A DNA stretch of 64,000 nt. It comes from Micropterix aruncella (Eukaryota; Arthropoda; Insecta; Lepidoptera; Micropterigidae). The notes below the pieces were generated by a model. The model was given only the letters and a program-made list of their open reading frames with translations. It ran no database searches and was not told where the DNA came from. The stretch lies in the NCBI GenBank assembly GCA_944548615.1, contig OX155961.1:17143629-17207628 (forward strand), written 5' to 3'. The position numbers and the translations under genes are program-made. Below are positions 55,020 through 64,000 of this stretch, piece after piece (the stretch's first letter is position 1; every line of letters begins with the position of its first letter).

Positions 55020-55545
55020 CCGTGATAGATGGCGCTTTTTATCAATTAAAATTGAAAAAATATGAACGTCGCGTACTAGTATTTAAAATATTTTTAACGC
55101 CTATATTAAAATGTAATTTGTTAAAAACAAAATTCGCATGATATATAAAAAAAAAATACTCGGATCAGTAGAACTAATTCGGTCGCTGCGCGACAGATAG
55201 CGCTGATTATTATTATTATTAAAATAAATATCTATCTACCTTTTTTGATTTGCATAGTACTATTTGAAATAATATTTACAACTATATTAAATTTGTATTT
55301 ATTACAAACAATTATAATTTGCATACCTACTTTATAAAAAATGCAATAAAAGTCGACAGAGCAAAGTCCCTAATTCGATCGCCGCGCGATAGATGACGCT
55401 GTTATCATTATTATTTAAATTGAAGATTTCTATCTATCTCCATAAGGTATATTTACGACTCGTGCATTATTAGAAAAAATAATTTTAATTGAATGGGAAA
55501 AATCGAAAAAAAATGCGTAGTAGTTGATTTGTTGGGTAGTAGATG
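55020..55545. repeat. ~195-bp tandem repeat, 2.5-3 units
   Basis: GCGCGAYAGATNRCGCTG recurs near 55024, 55185 and 55382. Each is followed by ATTATTATTAATTAAAAT-like sequence, an AATATTTTTAACGCCTATATTAAA-type block, and TTCGNTCGCYGCGCGA. The last unit runs up to the GC-rich exon, where TAGTAGATGGCGAC appears. Confidence 0.7.
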
Positions 55546-55645
55546 GCGACTCGCGCGCGCCACTGTCGCGCGCCAAGCGTGAAGTCGTCGAAGCAACGCG
55601 AGTACAGCGCAAGATGGCGGACGGGCCGGTCGTTTCGGCCCAGTT
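55546..55645 (+). promoter_or_regulatory. GC-rich alternative tropomyosin promoter / 5' UTR
   Basis: Abrupt change from AT-rich repeats to CpG-rich sequence containing GCGCGC runs. An ATG at 55614 in strong context (AAGATGG) opens a 12-codon frame (MADGPVVSAQLC) that ends at 55652 and overlaps the start of the longer frame. It is therefore a possible inhibitory upstream ORF. No TATA box or exact initiator could be assigned. Confidence 0.5.
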
Positions 55646-55993
55646 ATGTTGAATCATCGCGGTCCATCGCGCCGCCGCGGTCACCAGCACCATCCGCGTC
55701 TGCGCGGAGAGCGGCGCCCCCCGGAGCCCCCCGCGCCCGAGCCGGAGCCCCCCGAGCGCCCCGAGGCCGAGGGCGAAGCCTCCGAGGACTCCGAGACCGC
55801 GGAGCTCGCGCGGCTGCGGTGTCCCAGCGAGCGCGCCGAGGTAGCCGCGGAACGAGAGACCCGCCGCCGGAGACGATGCGCCGACTACCCGGGACTGGCC
55901 TTCGGGAGCTCCATCTTCTCCTCGGACACCATGATGAAGTTCTCCATCATACGCAACGAGCTGCAGAACATCAAAAACACCGCTCTGAAGCGG
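55646..55993 (+). CDS. Tm1: Alternative first coding exon of tropomyosin
   Basis: The open frame from ATG 55646 gives a Pro/Glu/Arg-rich head (about 95 residues with PEPPERPEAEGEASE-type sequence). It then reads PGLAFGSSIFSSDTMMKFSI and RNELQNIKNTALKR, which has coiled-coil character. It closes at CGG followed by GTGAGTCC, phase 0, suitable for joining the same downstream exon as exon 3. Translation may instead begin at the internal ATGATG (55931, context ACCATGA), giving only 21 residues before the splice. The first ATG has weak context. The architecture (long disordered head on a shortened coiled coil) resembles atypical Tm1-I/C of Drosophila, an mRNA-transport and filament-forming isoform. 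This comparison is inference. Confidence 0.6.
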
Positions 55994-56250
55994 GTGAGTC
56001 CCCCTGTTTACTGTACCGAAACGGCCTGACTTTTATTAATAGAACTGTGCGCGGTGCGTCCGAAGAGAAATCGGAATGCGGCTGCCGAGTACGAGGCGCC
56101 CACATAATTAAAATTCGATGCAAATTTCTACATAAGCGAGCTGTCAAATTGGGGCTATGTTTTGTTGACAACATGGCGGCGGAGATCACGTGGCCTTTGA
56201 CAGCCGCCAGCTGATCGCGCGGACGCGACGCCATGACACCTATCATTTTT
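55994..56250. other. CpG-rich intron start downstream of the alternative exon
   Basis: G+C stays high to about 56235. E-box sequences CACGTG (about 56189) and CAGCTG (about 56208) are present. It is probably the downstream part of the CpG island. Open frames here continue past the donor and are not expected to be translated. Confidence 0.45.
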
Positions 56251-56394
56251 ATAACCTCAAAGAAATCTATTTCCGATAATAAATATTCCTATTGATAAAA
56301 TAAATACTACTTAGATTTTATTACAATTATAGTCATTTTGCACTCGTGTACGACAGCTGTCGCATATTAAATGTAAAACGTCCTCAGTTCCCTT

Positions 56395-56770
56395 TTAATT
56401 CGGATTGAGGTATCGGGAAACCATAACATAGCAGGAGTGTCTCTCTCGATACTCAGGTATTCTCGCCCGCCCGGCGAACAGCGTGGGATAGATTTTCTAT
56501 TTGCAGGCATTGATTTATAAAGACCATAATATCGATGCTGGAAAGATCCTCCTGCTCTCGCATGAACTTCTAATGTGAAAAATTCAGATCGATGATGCAA
56601 ATGACAGTTTTTGATGAGTTTACCAAAACTATTTAATTTTCTTATCAAACAACCAACCGGATAGGACGTAATTTATTTGGCCTTCCTAGATAATTTTATC
56701 ATTTTTCTGTGCTAAGAACACGCCGATTGCTGCTTCGAGATAAGCACATACTTGTATTACATCTATAGTA
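56395..56770. repeat. Dispersed repeat R57, copy 1
   Basis: Begins TTGAGGTATCGGGAAACC and carries TATCGATGCTGGAAAGATCC, CTCCTGCTCTCG, TAATGTGAAAAAT, TTGGCCTTCCTAG and GCGATTGCTGCT-like blocks (here GCCGATTGCTGCTTCG), ending near AAGCACATACTTGTATTAC. It matches 57681-57950 block for block. The start also matches 61425-61520. Confidence 0.7.
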
Positions 56771-57429
56771 CTGGCCATAGTGTGACGCACCATGCGTTTT
56801 CTGTACTAATATGCAGTTCAATATAGCCACTTACTTCTTAGTGTTTATAATTATATTGTTATATACTCGTTATACATTTATTTAAGTCATTATACCTAAT
56901 AGTAAGTAACGGATTGTATATATTTTCGCTATTACTTTTCAACAATATTTTTTTACATTTTTATAGAAATATGTAGCTGCTGAATATATTTATTTAAACT
57001 AAAGTTGAATAAATCAGTCTGCCCATGTATTTTAATAACAAGAATGTTGCAATTCCATACATAATCAGAAAATATTCTTTGTCAAAATTACCTTTCCGTA
57101 CATTTTTTTGATTGACTAACAGTTGCGAAAATTCTAGGGCAAATATTGAATGCTTAAATATCAAAAATATTTAATTGTATACATTTATAACCCATAGGTT
57201 CTTAAATTTAGTGATTATAATTTGAGTTTTAATAACAAGTTAGCAACTCCAGAGAAACTATGTGTTTTATTATACTACGCGGTACGATCAACTTCTCATA
57301 ATTACAGTGATTGAAAAAAAATTATAACGTAATTAAACAACAATATATTTTAATTAATAACTATAAACACTAAAAGTAAGCGACAAATTTAAGTTTCACA
57401 ATATTGAAAACTGCAGAAAACGAATGGTG
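56771..57429. other. Intron sequence, nothing recognised
   Basis: Very AT-rich, no open frames or element ends. Confidence 0.4.
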
Positions 57430-58200
57430 CATCTGCAGATTGTGTGATACGAGTGAAATGTGTTTTCTCCGAATACACTGTAAACGCAGTCAAGTTCAAA
57501 GCAATTACCGCACGTCATTCTAGTCGTTTGGCCGATTCTAAAAGCATGTTTGGACGTCATCAAATACATCCCTGATCGGCTGTGCCGACGTCATCAGCCA
57601 ATAACTTATACCACGCCCCTTCTCTTGCACAAGCTCCAAACATACCAGTACCAGTGTTTTTATTAACGAGCTAACTCGCTCCATGTATCGATGCTGGCAG
57701 TAACCTCCTGCTCTCGTATGATCTCCTAATGTGAAAAATCCGGATTGACGAGCGAAACGACTGTTTTTGATGAGTTGTAACAAATTTATTTAATTTTCTT
57801 ATCAACGGGATAGGACAATACATTATTTGGCCTTCCTAGTTAATTTCCTCACTTTTCTGTTAAAGAAAGGCCGTCCTAGTTAATTTATTCACTTTTATGT
57901 GAAAGAACACGGCGATTGCTGCTCCGATATAAGCACATACTTATATTACATGTAGATCGTGTGATAAGTGTCTTCCTCCGAAATGCACGGTCCGTAAACT
58001 CCAGACGAGTTCAAAGCAATTACCATAATGCCATTCTAGCCGTTGTTTAGTCGTTTCTAAAAACTTGTTTGGAAATAAGCAAACACATCCCTGATCGGCT
58101 GTGCCGACGCCATCAGCCAATAAACTATACCACGCCCCTTTCTTGCACACACTTCAAACATACCAATGTTTGTTAACGAGTTAACTCGCTCTTGTTTATT
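57430..58200. repeat. Dispersed repeat R57, tandem pair
   Basis: A unit of about 515 bp is present about one and a half times. TTCAAAGCAATTACC, CATCCCTGATCGGCTGTGCC, ACGNCATCAGCCAATAA and TATACCACGCCCC occur near 57495-57620 and again near 58010-58140. The stretch between (57681-57950) is the R57 block shared with copy 1. Inside it GTCCTAGTTAATTTNTTCACTTTT is itself duplicated near 57835-57895. Confidence 0.8.
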
Positions 58201-58724
58201 GAATGCATGCCGCACGCTCGCTGGACCATCAATTTTGCGCAAGATCAACTCTTCGAGTGTAGAAGGTCACTCGCACCGCGTGGACCAGTGACGCATGGTC
58301 CATTCGCCACTCCCTAGCCATATAAGGTCTTAATAACTGATCAACTGACTGGCGCCGGTGACCAGAGGTCCTTGTGTACAAACTGACAGGTTTCTGAACA
58401 TATCGAGTTATGCCATGTTTTATTTATAGATTTCCTATAGGAATGATGTTAGATACACACTCGAAAGCAATGAATCCGGTTCACCAATATAAACCCTGAT
58501 ATCTCGGAAACTAAGAATGCTAGCTTTTTCAATAGTTACCACATTTATATAGAATATTGAATACCAGGATCGCTTCTCATGATATTTCTTTTAACAAAAC
58601 ATAAACAAAAACAAAAATTAATTCAGTGAATTCGTAGTTGGATTTAAAAAAAATATATTTTGTTTTTAGTCTTATTGGAGGCATTACTTTTCAGCAAACA
58701 TCGCCATTCGAGAACCTTATTTCC
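58201..58724. other. Intron sequence, nothing recognised
   Basis: GC-moderate up to 58400, then AT-rich. No coding frame or element ends were accepted. Confidence 0.4.
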
Positions 58725-58960
58725 CCAACGTTGTCGGTTCTGCGAGCTATATGGCCTGCTTGTTGCCATTTCAAGTTATAATTTTACGATCCACGCCAGT
58801 GATCTTGGTTCTTCTGCGGATTTCCTCGTTTCGGACCACGGAGCAGTTTCGGACCCTACCACGCATTGAAACCTCATGCATAGTTCTTCCCGTGCTGAGC
58901 TTGTGTATGAGACCAATAGCTCGCGACCACGTCTCACTGCCGTATATCATCACTAACAAC
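58725..58960 (-). pseudogene. RTE-type LINE C-terminal fragment
   Basis: On the minus strand YGSETWSRAIGLIHKL is followed by RTMHEVSMRGRVRN, NEEIRRRTKITGVDRKI. It is the same signature as at 47925-48200 (YGxExW, then MxxVSxRxRxRNExIRxxTKxTxxxxxI), from a different copy. The frame is broken near the RVRN segment by a short insertion. Confidence 0.7.
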
Positions 58961-59329
58961 ACCCACGGATTATTACACGACTGCCCAACAAATAAAATAA
59001 TAGTTAAAAAAAACACTAAAAACACGCTTTTATAAATGCACGTAAAAACCACATCATCAGACCTTGAAACCTAATCGTGGTCAAAGTTCATTCCAAGACT
59101 TTTCTAACAAGTCCAAACACAGCTATGATACGATGTTCCATCATGAAGTTCCAGTTCATATCTTCCGACTCCATCGTCAGATCAGTTCGACAGTACCATA
59201 TTATTGTATTGTCATCAGAACTACATAAAGCTGCCAATTTTCATGACACTACGATCCTCGGAAGACGGCTAAATTAGTTACCTTAGATTCCATTACATAG
59301 TTAGTAACATACAGGTCGACCTAATAAAA
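58961..59329. other. Repeat-like sequence with undefined limits
   Basis: GATCAGTTCGACAGTACCAT, then ATTGTCATCAGAACTACATA and CCAATTTTCATGACACTACG resemble a common lepidopteran repeat theme. No ends or duplications were found. Confidence 0.35.
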
Positions 59330-59660
59330 GCGTGTTAAAAAGGAGTGTAATGTGTTCAGGGTTCATTTTTGTATGTTTTTGTATTCCATCTAACTGCTAA
59401 ACGCTTGAAACGATTTAAACGTGTGTGGTATTGTTAGAATCGTCATTTCATCCCGAGTATCATAGGGTACCTTAACTCTCCAAATATCAAGTAAGTAGTT
59501 GTCTAAATGACCAAATGTTAATAAATTTAAATAAATATATCGTGTTTATTGTCAAATGAAAGGTCTGATTGAGTACGTTCCGGAAATATACATGTATCTA
59601 TATGGATATATACACAAACCACGAATATTTCATAAAAAACCGTAATAAAAATAATTACAA
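59330..59660 (+). mobile_element. Dispersed repeat R26, copy 2
   Basis: AAAAAGGAGTGTAATGTGTT, CGCTTGAAACGATTTAAACG, CCAAATATCAAGTAAGTAG, then AAACCGTAATAAAAATAATT. It is contiguous where copy 1 holds the Helitron. After about 59660 the match is lost and resumes near 60090 (ATAAATACAATAGTTCACTT), suggesting a ~430-bp insertion here. Confidence 0.7.
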
Positions 59661-60160
59661 GTAAAGTAGGTACTACAAATGATTCCAGAAGCTAACGGAA
59701 AATCGGGTACCTACCTCAATGAAATATATATTTTTGAATAGCTTAGACCTTCAGGATAATGGTTGATTATGGGCAAAAATCGTTCAATACATGGAAAGGG
59801 GGGTCAAATCGCTCAATACATGGGAAGGGGGCAAATCGCTCTCATCAATTTTGTTTACATAAACACTAAATTACATCAAGCGACCGGAAATGGTACGAAT
59901 GTAAAAAGATAGTTCGAAAGAGTACATACAGATGAGTATAGAGGGCGTTAAATTTTATATAATTATTTGAGGTTTCAATCAAATGTCTTTAAGATAATGA
60001 AAGATGCATTGCATCAATGTATCAAATATAAAGAAGATATTTAATAAAATCAGTCATGTTCAATACTTTACTCGTCCTCTCTACCTTGTTATAAATACAA
60101 TAGTTCACTTTTGTGTTTTTTATTCTCTTTAATATATTTCCTTGTAGACTTTCGTCTTCA
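59661..60160. other. Possible insertion within repeat R26
   Basis: Not shared with the other R26 copies. Contains a duplicated CGTTCAATACATGGAAAGGG / CGCTCAATACATGGGAAGGG block near 59790-59835. Ends are not defined. Confidence 0.4.
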
Positions 60161-60689
60161 GGCTCTGCGGTATTTGTGACGAGAAGACAGGGCGTAGTTT
60201 TCGGAACGCTGCCCAGATAGAGATATAGAGAAACGAATTTTATGTAAGGTGGTTGTGCTCAGGGGCATTGTGGAATCGTGCCCAGGGAAACGGTCTATGT
60301 TTCCGACGTTATTAAAAAAACATTGAAATGTGATTGATACGTGGAAACGTCCATGCAGCGACTTAAATTACTGTAGAAAGCAGCGAAACCGTAAAAAAAT
60401 ACTGCTTATTTGGTGGAGTCTGTCATGATTGGGAACCCTGCGTGGAAAACCTCCGCGTTTGGTTTGTCAGCGACCTCCATTCGCTCACCGACAAAATAAT
60501 GATCATCAAATTCGATACTAGCAATATTTTTGATATTTTGTAAATCAGATAGGGAGATAAAACATTAGTTTATCAACGTGACTTGGAAACGAAGCGGCGG
60601 GCGATAGTTAGGGTGTTTCTAATCGAAGATCCACCAAGGAATAATCAAATATACGCAAGAACGTTGGTAAAACACATAGGGAGACTTTT
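60161..60689. other. Intron sequence, nothing recognised
   Basis: No gene or element ends were identified. Confidence 0.4.
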
Positions 60690-61150
60690 TTTGCAAGTAG
60701 CATCTGTCGCATATCTTTACCATATATATATAAGTAAATATATTAAAAAGAATAAAATACACGAGCGCTGTTACAGAGTGAACTATTGTATTTATAATTC
60801 ATTTTATTATGGCTTTTTTAATGAAATATTTGTGGTTTATGTATTTATTCATATAGATACATGTATATTTCCAGAATGTACTCAATCAGACCTTTCATTT
60901 GACATAAAACACGATAAATGTATGTTAATTTATGGGCATTTGGACAACTACTTACTTGATGTTTGGACAGTTAAGGTAACAATGACACTCGGGATGACAA
61001 AACAATTCTAACAACAACACACACTTCTAAATCGGTTCAAGCGTTTAGAAGTTATGGTGGAATAAAGAAACGGAAAACATATGTCTAGGATGAACCCTGA
61101 ACACATTACGCTCCTTTTTTGTTGGGCAGTCGTGTAAAAATTCAGACTGC
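60690..61150 (-). mobile_element. Dispersed repeat R26, copy 3
   Basis: Minus orientation: TTTTTACACGACTGCCCAAC, AAAAAGGAGCGTAATGTGTT, CGCTTGAACCGATTTAGAAG, GGAAATATACATGTATCTAT and AAATATTTCATTAAAAAAGC. It is uninterrupted at the site of the Helitron in copy 1. An open frame of 142 codons on the opposite strand falls within this repeat and is not a gene. Confidence 0.75.
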
Positions 61151-61279
61151 GTATGCCTCGGAAAACTCAAATTGTCAGGCGATTGACATGAAATTTTAAC
61201 AAAAAGCTGCATTCGAATACGCGCGTGTTTATAGTAAATTTTCACACAACTTTGCATTCGAATACGCCCGACAAGTCTT

Positions 61280-61381
61280 CCCGCACCGGTAAAATCTTCG
61301 GTGCGCTTCTACATCGGTGCGTTTCACATTCATTTTTCACATCAGACTAAGGCACAGCGAAACGTGGCCGGGTTTAGCTAG
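61280..61381 (+). mobile_element. Helitron-like 3' terminus
   Basis: GCACAGCGAAACGTGGCCGG followed by GTTTAGCTAG and T has the form of lepidopteran Helitron tails (CCGGGTNNAGCTAG|T). The 5' end was not located. Confidence 0.45.
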
Positions 61382-61424
61382 TTAAAACACTCTCAGTGCC
61401 TTTTGAATCCGTTGAGTTGAGGTA

Positions 61425-61520
61425 TCGGGAAAATCCGTTGGTGAAATCGGAAAATCGGGGTGACTCCATTGAATTGAGGTATCGGGAAAACATAACCCAG
61501 AAGGAGTGTCTCGCATCTCT
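61425..61520. repeat. R57-related fragment
   Basis: TTGAGGTATCGGGAAAA occurs twice (near 61416 and 61474). It is followed by CATAACCCAGAAGGAGTGTC, as at the start of R57 copy 1. Confidence 0.6.
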
Positions 61521-61701
61521 AGTGTCTCTGCAAGAAAATCGACCAAAACCGCCGGAAGGCTCCGTGGAACAGCTTATATATGATTCTAATGCTTTCGCAT
61601 CTGCTCTGGAGGACGTTCCAAATCACCAATGTTTGTATATATCTATTTCCTCGCGGAAACATGCGTATATTTTGTGTGAAATTTTCGCACGGGTCCGCTA
61701 G

Positions 61702-63606
61702 TAAAACGGTATCAACGATGACCTAACTAATCCATTATTTGTTATAGTTTGTATAACCCAATATGGGCTTTGCGGCTGACTCTATCTAATAAAATCAACA
61801 AGAATGGCGGAAGTACGTGACGCTACATAAATTTCGGCTATTTTGTTGGTTCTGACGATAATTGCAATCCGATATAAGCGATTGTGGCCTTTGAATTTAC
61901 ATAACAGAGGCGCCGTTATTTATCGCTCGCTTTTGTGTATTTTTCCAGTTTTATATAAAAAAATACATACTAGGAGAATCCATAATCACGAGTCCACCAA
62001 ACTGAGTAAACCAAACTGATATTTAAATTTTGTTCAAAAATCCCCGCCATAACGCCATTTTGATTTTCAAGATTACCAGGACCTCACGTGTGACAGGAGG
62101 CATCGCCAAACAGCCACGAGAATATGCATTTTCCTGAAAAATCGTTCCAAATTCGAATCTTCGGCCCCGCCAAAATGGCGGGCGGCTCGATACCCGTGAC
62201 CGTTTTTGACGTACCATTGACCCGTAGCTGATTCTAGTACACGCACCACATTACTATTACAATTTATCAATGGTTTCGAATAAAGTCAAACAATGGCCAG
62301 AATCGCTGATGCGTCCTGGGCCGAGCCCTCTGTTTCATTGTGCCCTCAGCGCCATTTTTAAAATACCCCGCCGGAAGTCGCGCTACAATCGCCTTCCAAC
62401 AGGTGGAGCCACCGTTGAATCGACACACTGCAACGTTAGAGCGACGTACAAAAATACGTTAAATAAAATGATAATATTAATTTTGCATTTTCGATTCGTT
62501 TTGCTCAGATATATGCAAATTTAGCGAATTTATTCACAAGGTTTGTTTGACTACCTATCGATTTTATATTTGTTTTTTTGTGTATCTAGAAGATAGGTAA
62601 AAGGAGCCCTTCGCGGTCACTTTAAATTGGAGGTACCTACATATATAGCAAAGTAACTGATTAATTGCACATTTATATTCAAGCGAATTAAGCTATCTAA
62701 ACAAAACTAGAAAAATTGGCATTATTACGAAAACCACAAAAAAATAATTTATCGTAATCATTCATAATTTGTACCACAAAAATCTTTAATTAATTATTTA
62801 ATGACAAAAAAACAACCTAATTAATATATTAATATAGATTACAAAAACGGTTGTTTAAAAAAAATGTAATCTCATAGACTTCTTTTTTGTATTTTGGAGT
62901 ATTGTTCACAGCACAAGCTTAATAATGTTTTAATAAGACTTTACCATAAAAACCTTTTTTTCCTACAAACGGCTCTAACGATTGTGATTTTTAAAAATGT
63001 AAAAACACTGGCACCCTTCGCGTTATTTTTACCACAGATTTACAATAAAATGACACCGGTTCCCGATATTATTTTTATTGTTGTGTGAAACGTTAATGTT
63101 TCTAGTAGAAAAAAAAGACATGGAGGTTTGCTACTGTTCTTTAATTTGGCAAAATTAATACATAAGTTAGGATCAAATTGAGAATCATTTAGTATGGTTA
63201 TTCCTTGTGAGGTGGTAAACCACAAACTATCATTTCTGAATCTCTTTCCGAGTTAGGAAGTAAATTGGAAAACTGTTCAATTAAATATGAAATATTAGGC
63301 TAAGAGAATGTTTTTGTAACTAAATGTATTTTTATGGACTTAAATAAAATAAAATAAAAAATAAAATTTGAGTATATTTTGCAATAAAAAATTAAAACAT
63401 TTGAAGAATGAATGAATTTGGTAATTTATATATGGAGGAATTTACGTGTTATTTTTTACATTTAACTTGCTAGTAGAGTTTTTGATTTTGTGTGGTAGTG
63501 GCTGATTTTTGAAGTGATAAAAATATTATTTTCGTATAGTAAGGGAGTCTGTTAACTGTAAAATTTTACTATTTAAAAGACATTTTCAAATACAGTGCCC
63601 TAAACG
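61702..63606. other. Intron sequence, nothing recognised
   Basis: A moderately GC-rich patch at about 62040-62450 with repeated CGCCATTTT words could be regulatory, but no motif cluster supports that. The rest is AT-rich. Confidence 0.35.
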
Positions 63607-63930
63607 AATCTATTATGATTTACGGAATTACAACATGCGGCACCACATTTAAATCTTACCTATCGCGTACATCCCTACAACAGCGCATATTAAAAATGAC
63701 GGCTCCATATTGTATTAGACTGAAATTCAAATACGGCGAAATACGACTTTTTAGTTGTGACCTTAATTCGTGACTTCAGAATTTATGTTCAGCGGTATTT
63801 GTACAGGTGCAGAATGAACGGCTACTCATCTCACGTTCGCATTTTTTATGGAAAAAGAAGAATAAAGTGATTACATCCCTCGTTGATTGTCAGATTCCCC
63901 CATACATGAGAATAATCAAGTAAACACAAA
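63607..63930 (+). pseudogene. LINE reverse-transcriptase C-terminal remnant
   Basis: About 54 codons from 63607 read ESIMIYGITTCGTTFKSYLS, then LQQRILKMTAPYCIRLKFKY, ending at TGA near 63770. The sequence then continues in another frame with RIYVQRYLYRCRMNG-like wording. The pattern ESIIxYGIxxWGxTxxxxLxxLxxxQKRILKxI is the region after the polymerase domain in LINE proteins of this kind. Frameshifted and therefore dead. Confidence 0.5.
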
Positions 63931-64000
63931 AGAAATAATATGTAACAAAAATATAATATATGAAACATAAACAAAATGTTCAGGCTTAGTTTTTATTGGT

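Noticed and set aside
55543..56214. 223-codon open frame, longest in the tropomyosin region after the zinc-finger gene
   Set aside because: It is in a different frame from the MMKFSIIRNEL sequence and reads through the splice donor. It is open because of high G+C content, giving an Arg/Ala/Pro-rich translation.
60583..61011. 142-codon plus-strand open frame
   Set aside because: Lies inside the dispersed repeat R26 (inverted copy) and has no coding signature; other copies do not keep the frame.
61396..61701. 101-codon plus-strand frame with a duplicated ELRYREN phrase
   Set aside because: The duplication comes from the R57-related repeat (TTGAGGTATCGGGAAAA twice). The remainder has no recognised motif.
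1..64000. CRISPR arrays, rRNA genes or prokaryote-type operons
   Set aside because: No spaced identical short repeats, no rRNA-like sequence and no ribosome-binding-site-led gene clusters were seen; the window is eukaryotic.

Overview
The window looks like a stretch of insect nuclear DNA, most likely from a butterfly or moth. The evidence is spliced exons of an insect Tm1-type tropomyosin, an arthropod-style Inr+DPE core promoter, high A+T content, and repeats that I associate with Lepidoptera: a Helitron whose 5' end reads TCTATACTAATGTTACAAAG, RTE- and jockey-like LINE tails, and piggyBac-like TTAA elements. No searches were run. Family names come from motif recognition. Nothing prokaryotic is present.

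Layout. From 1 to about 11 kb there is repeat-rich DNA: a piggyBac-like MITE, a 3.55-kb hAT-like element (2652-6206), a LINE remnant with a restriction-like endonuclease domain, and several tandem repeats. At 11.67-13.19 kb lies an apparently intact single-exon gene for a twelve-finger C2H2 zinc-finger protein. Its former 3' fingers are decayed and split by a retroposon-like insertion. From 13.2 to 32.7 kb there are nested transposons, hairpin elements and LINE reverse-transcriptase fragments, plus a weak candidate first exon near 17.2-17.5 kb.

From 32.8 kb rightwards the window carries the 5' half of a tropomyosin gene, probably the Tm1 orthologue. The pieces are a putative CpG-rich promoter and 42-nt noncoding exon (32940-32981), a second exon with the start codon (coding 44469-44582, residues 1-38), a third exon (54226-54351, residues 39-80), and a separate GC-rich promoter with an alternative first coding exon (about 55646-55993). 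That last exon would bypass the two muscle exons and splice in phase 0 to a shared exon beyond this window. The introns of 11.4 and 9.6 kb are packed with mobile elements.

Mobile elements dominate. One unnamed element of roughly 0.65-0.7 kb occurs nine times in both orientations and once carries a 14-bp target-site duplication. Several nested insertions can be ordered in time. Two unrelated inverted-repeat elements (31599-32394 and 52587-53447) carry repeated copies of a short terminal motif through their interiors. Two strong hairpins (21906-21999 and 46008-46073) could be small-RNA precursors. The zinc-finger array shows the pattern expected of rapidly diversifying DNA-binding specificity. 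I found no coherent new multi-gene system. The best leads are the tropomyosin alternative promoter, the zinc-finger array, the iteron-bearing elements and the intronic hairpin.
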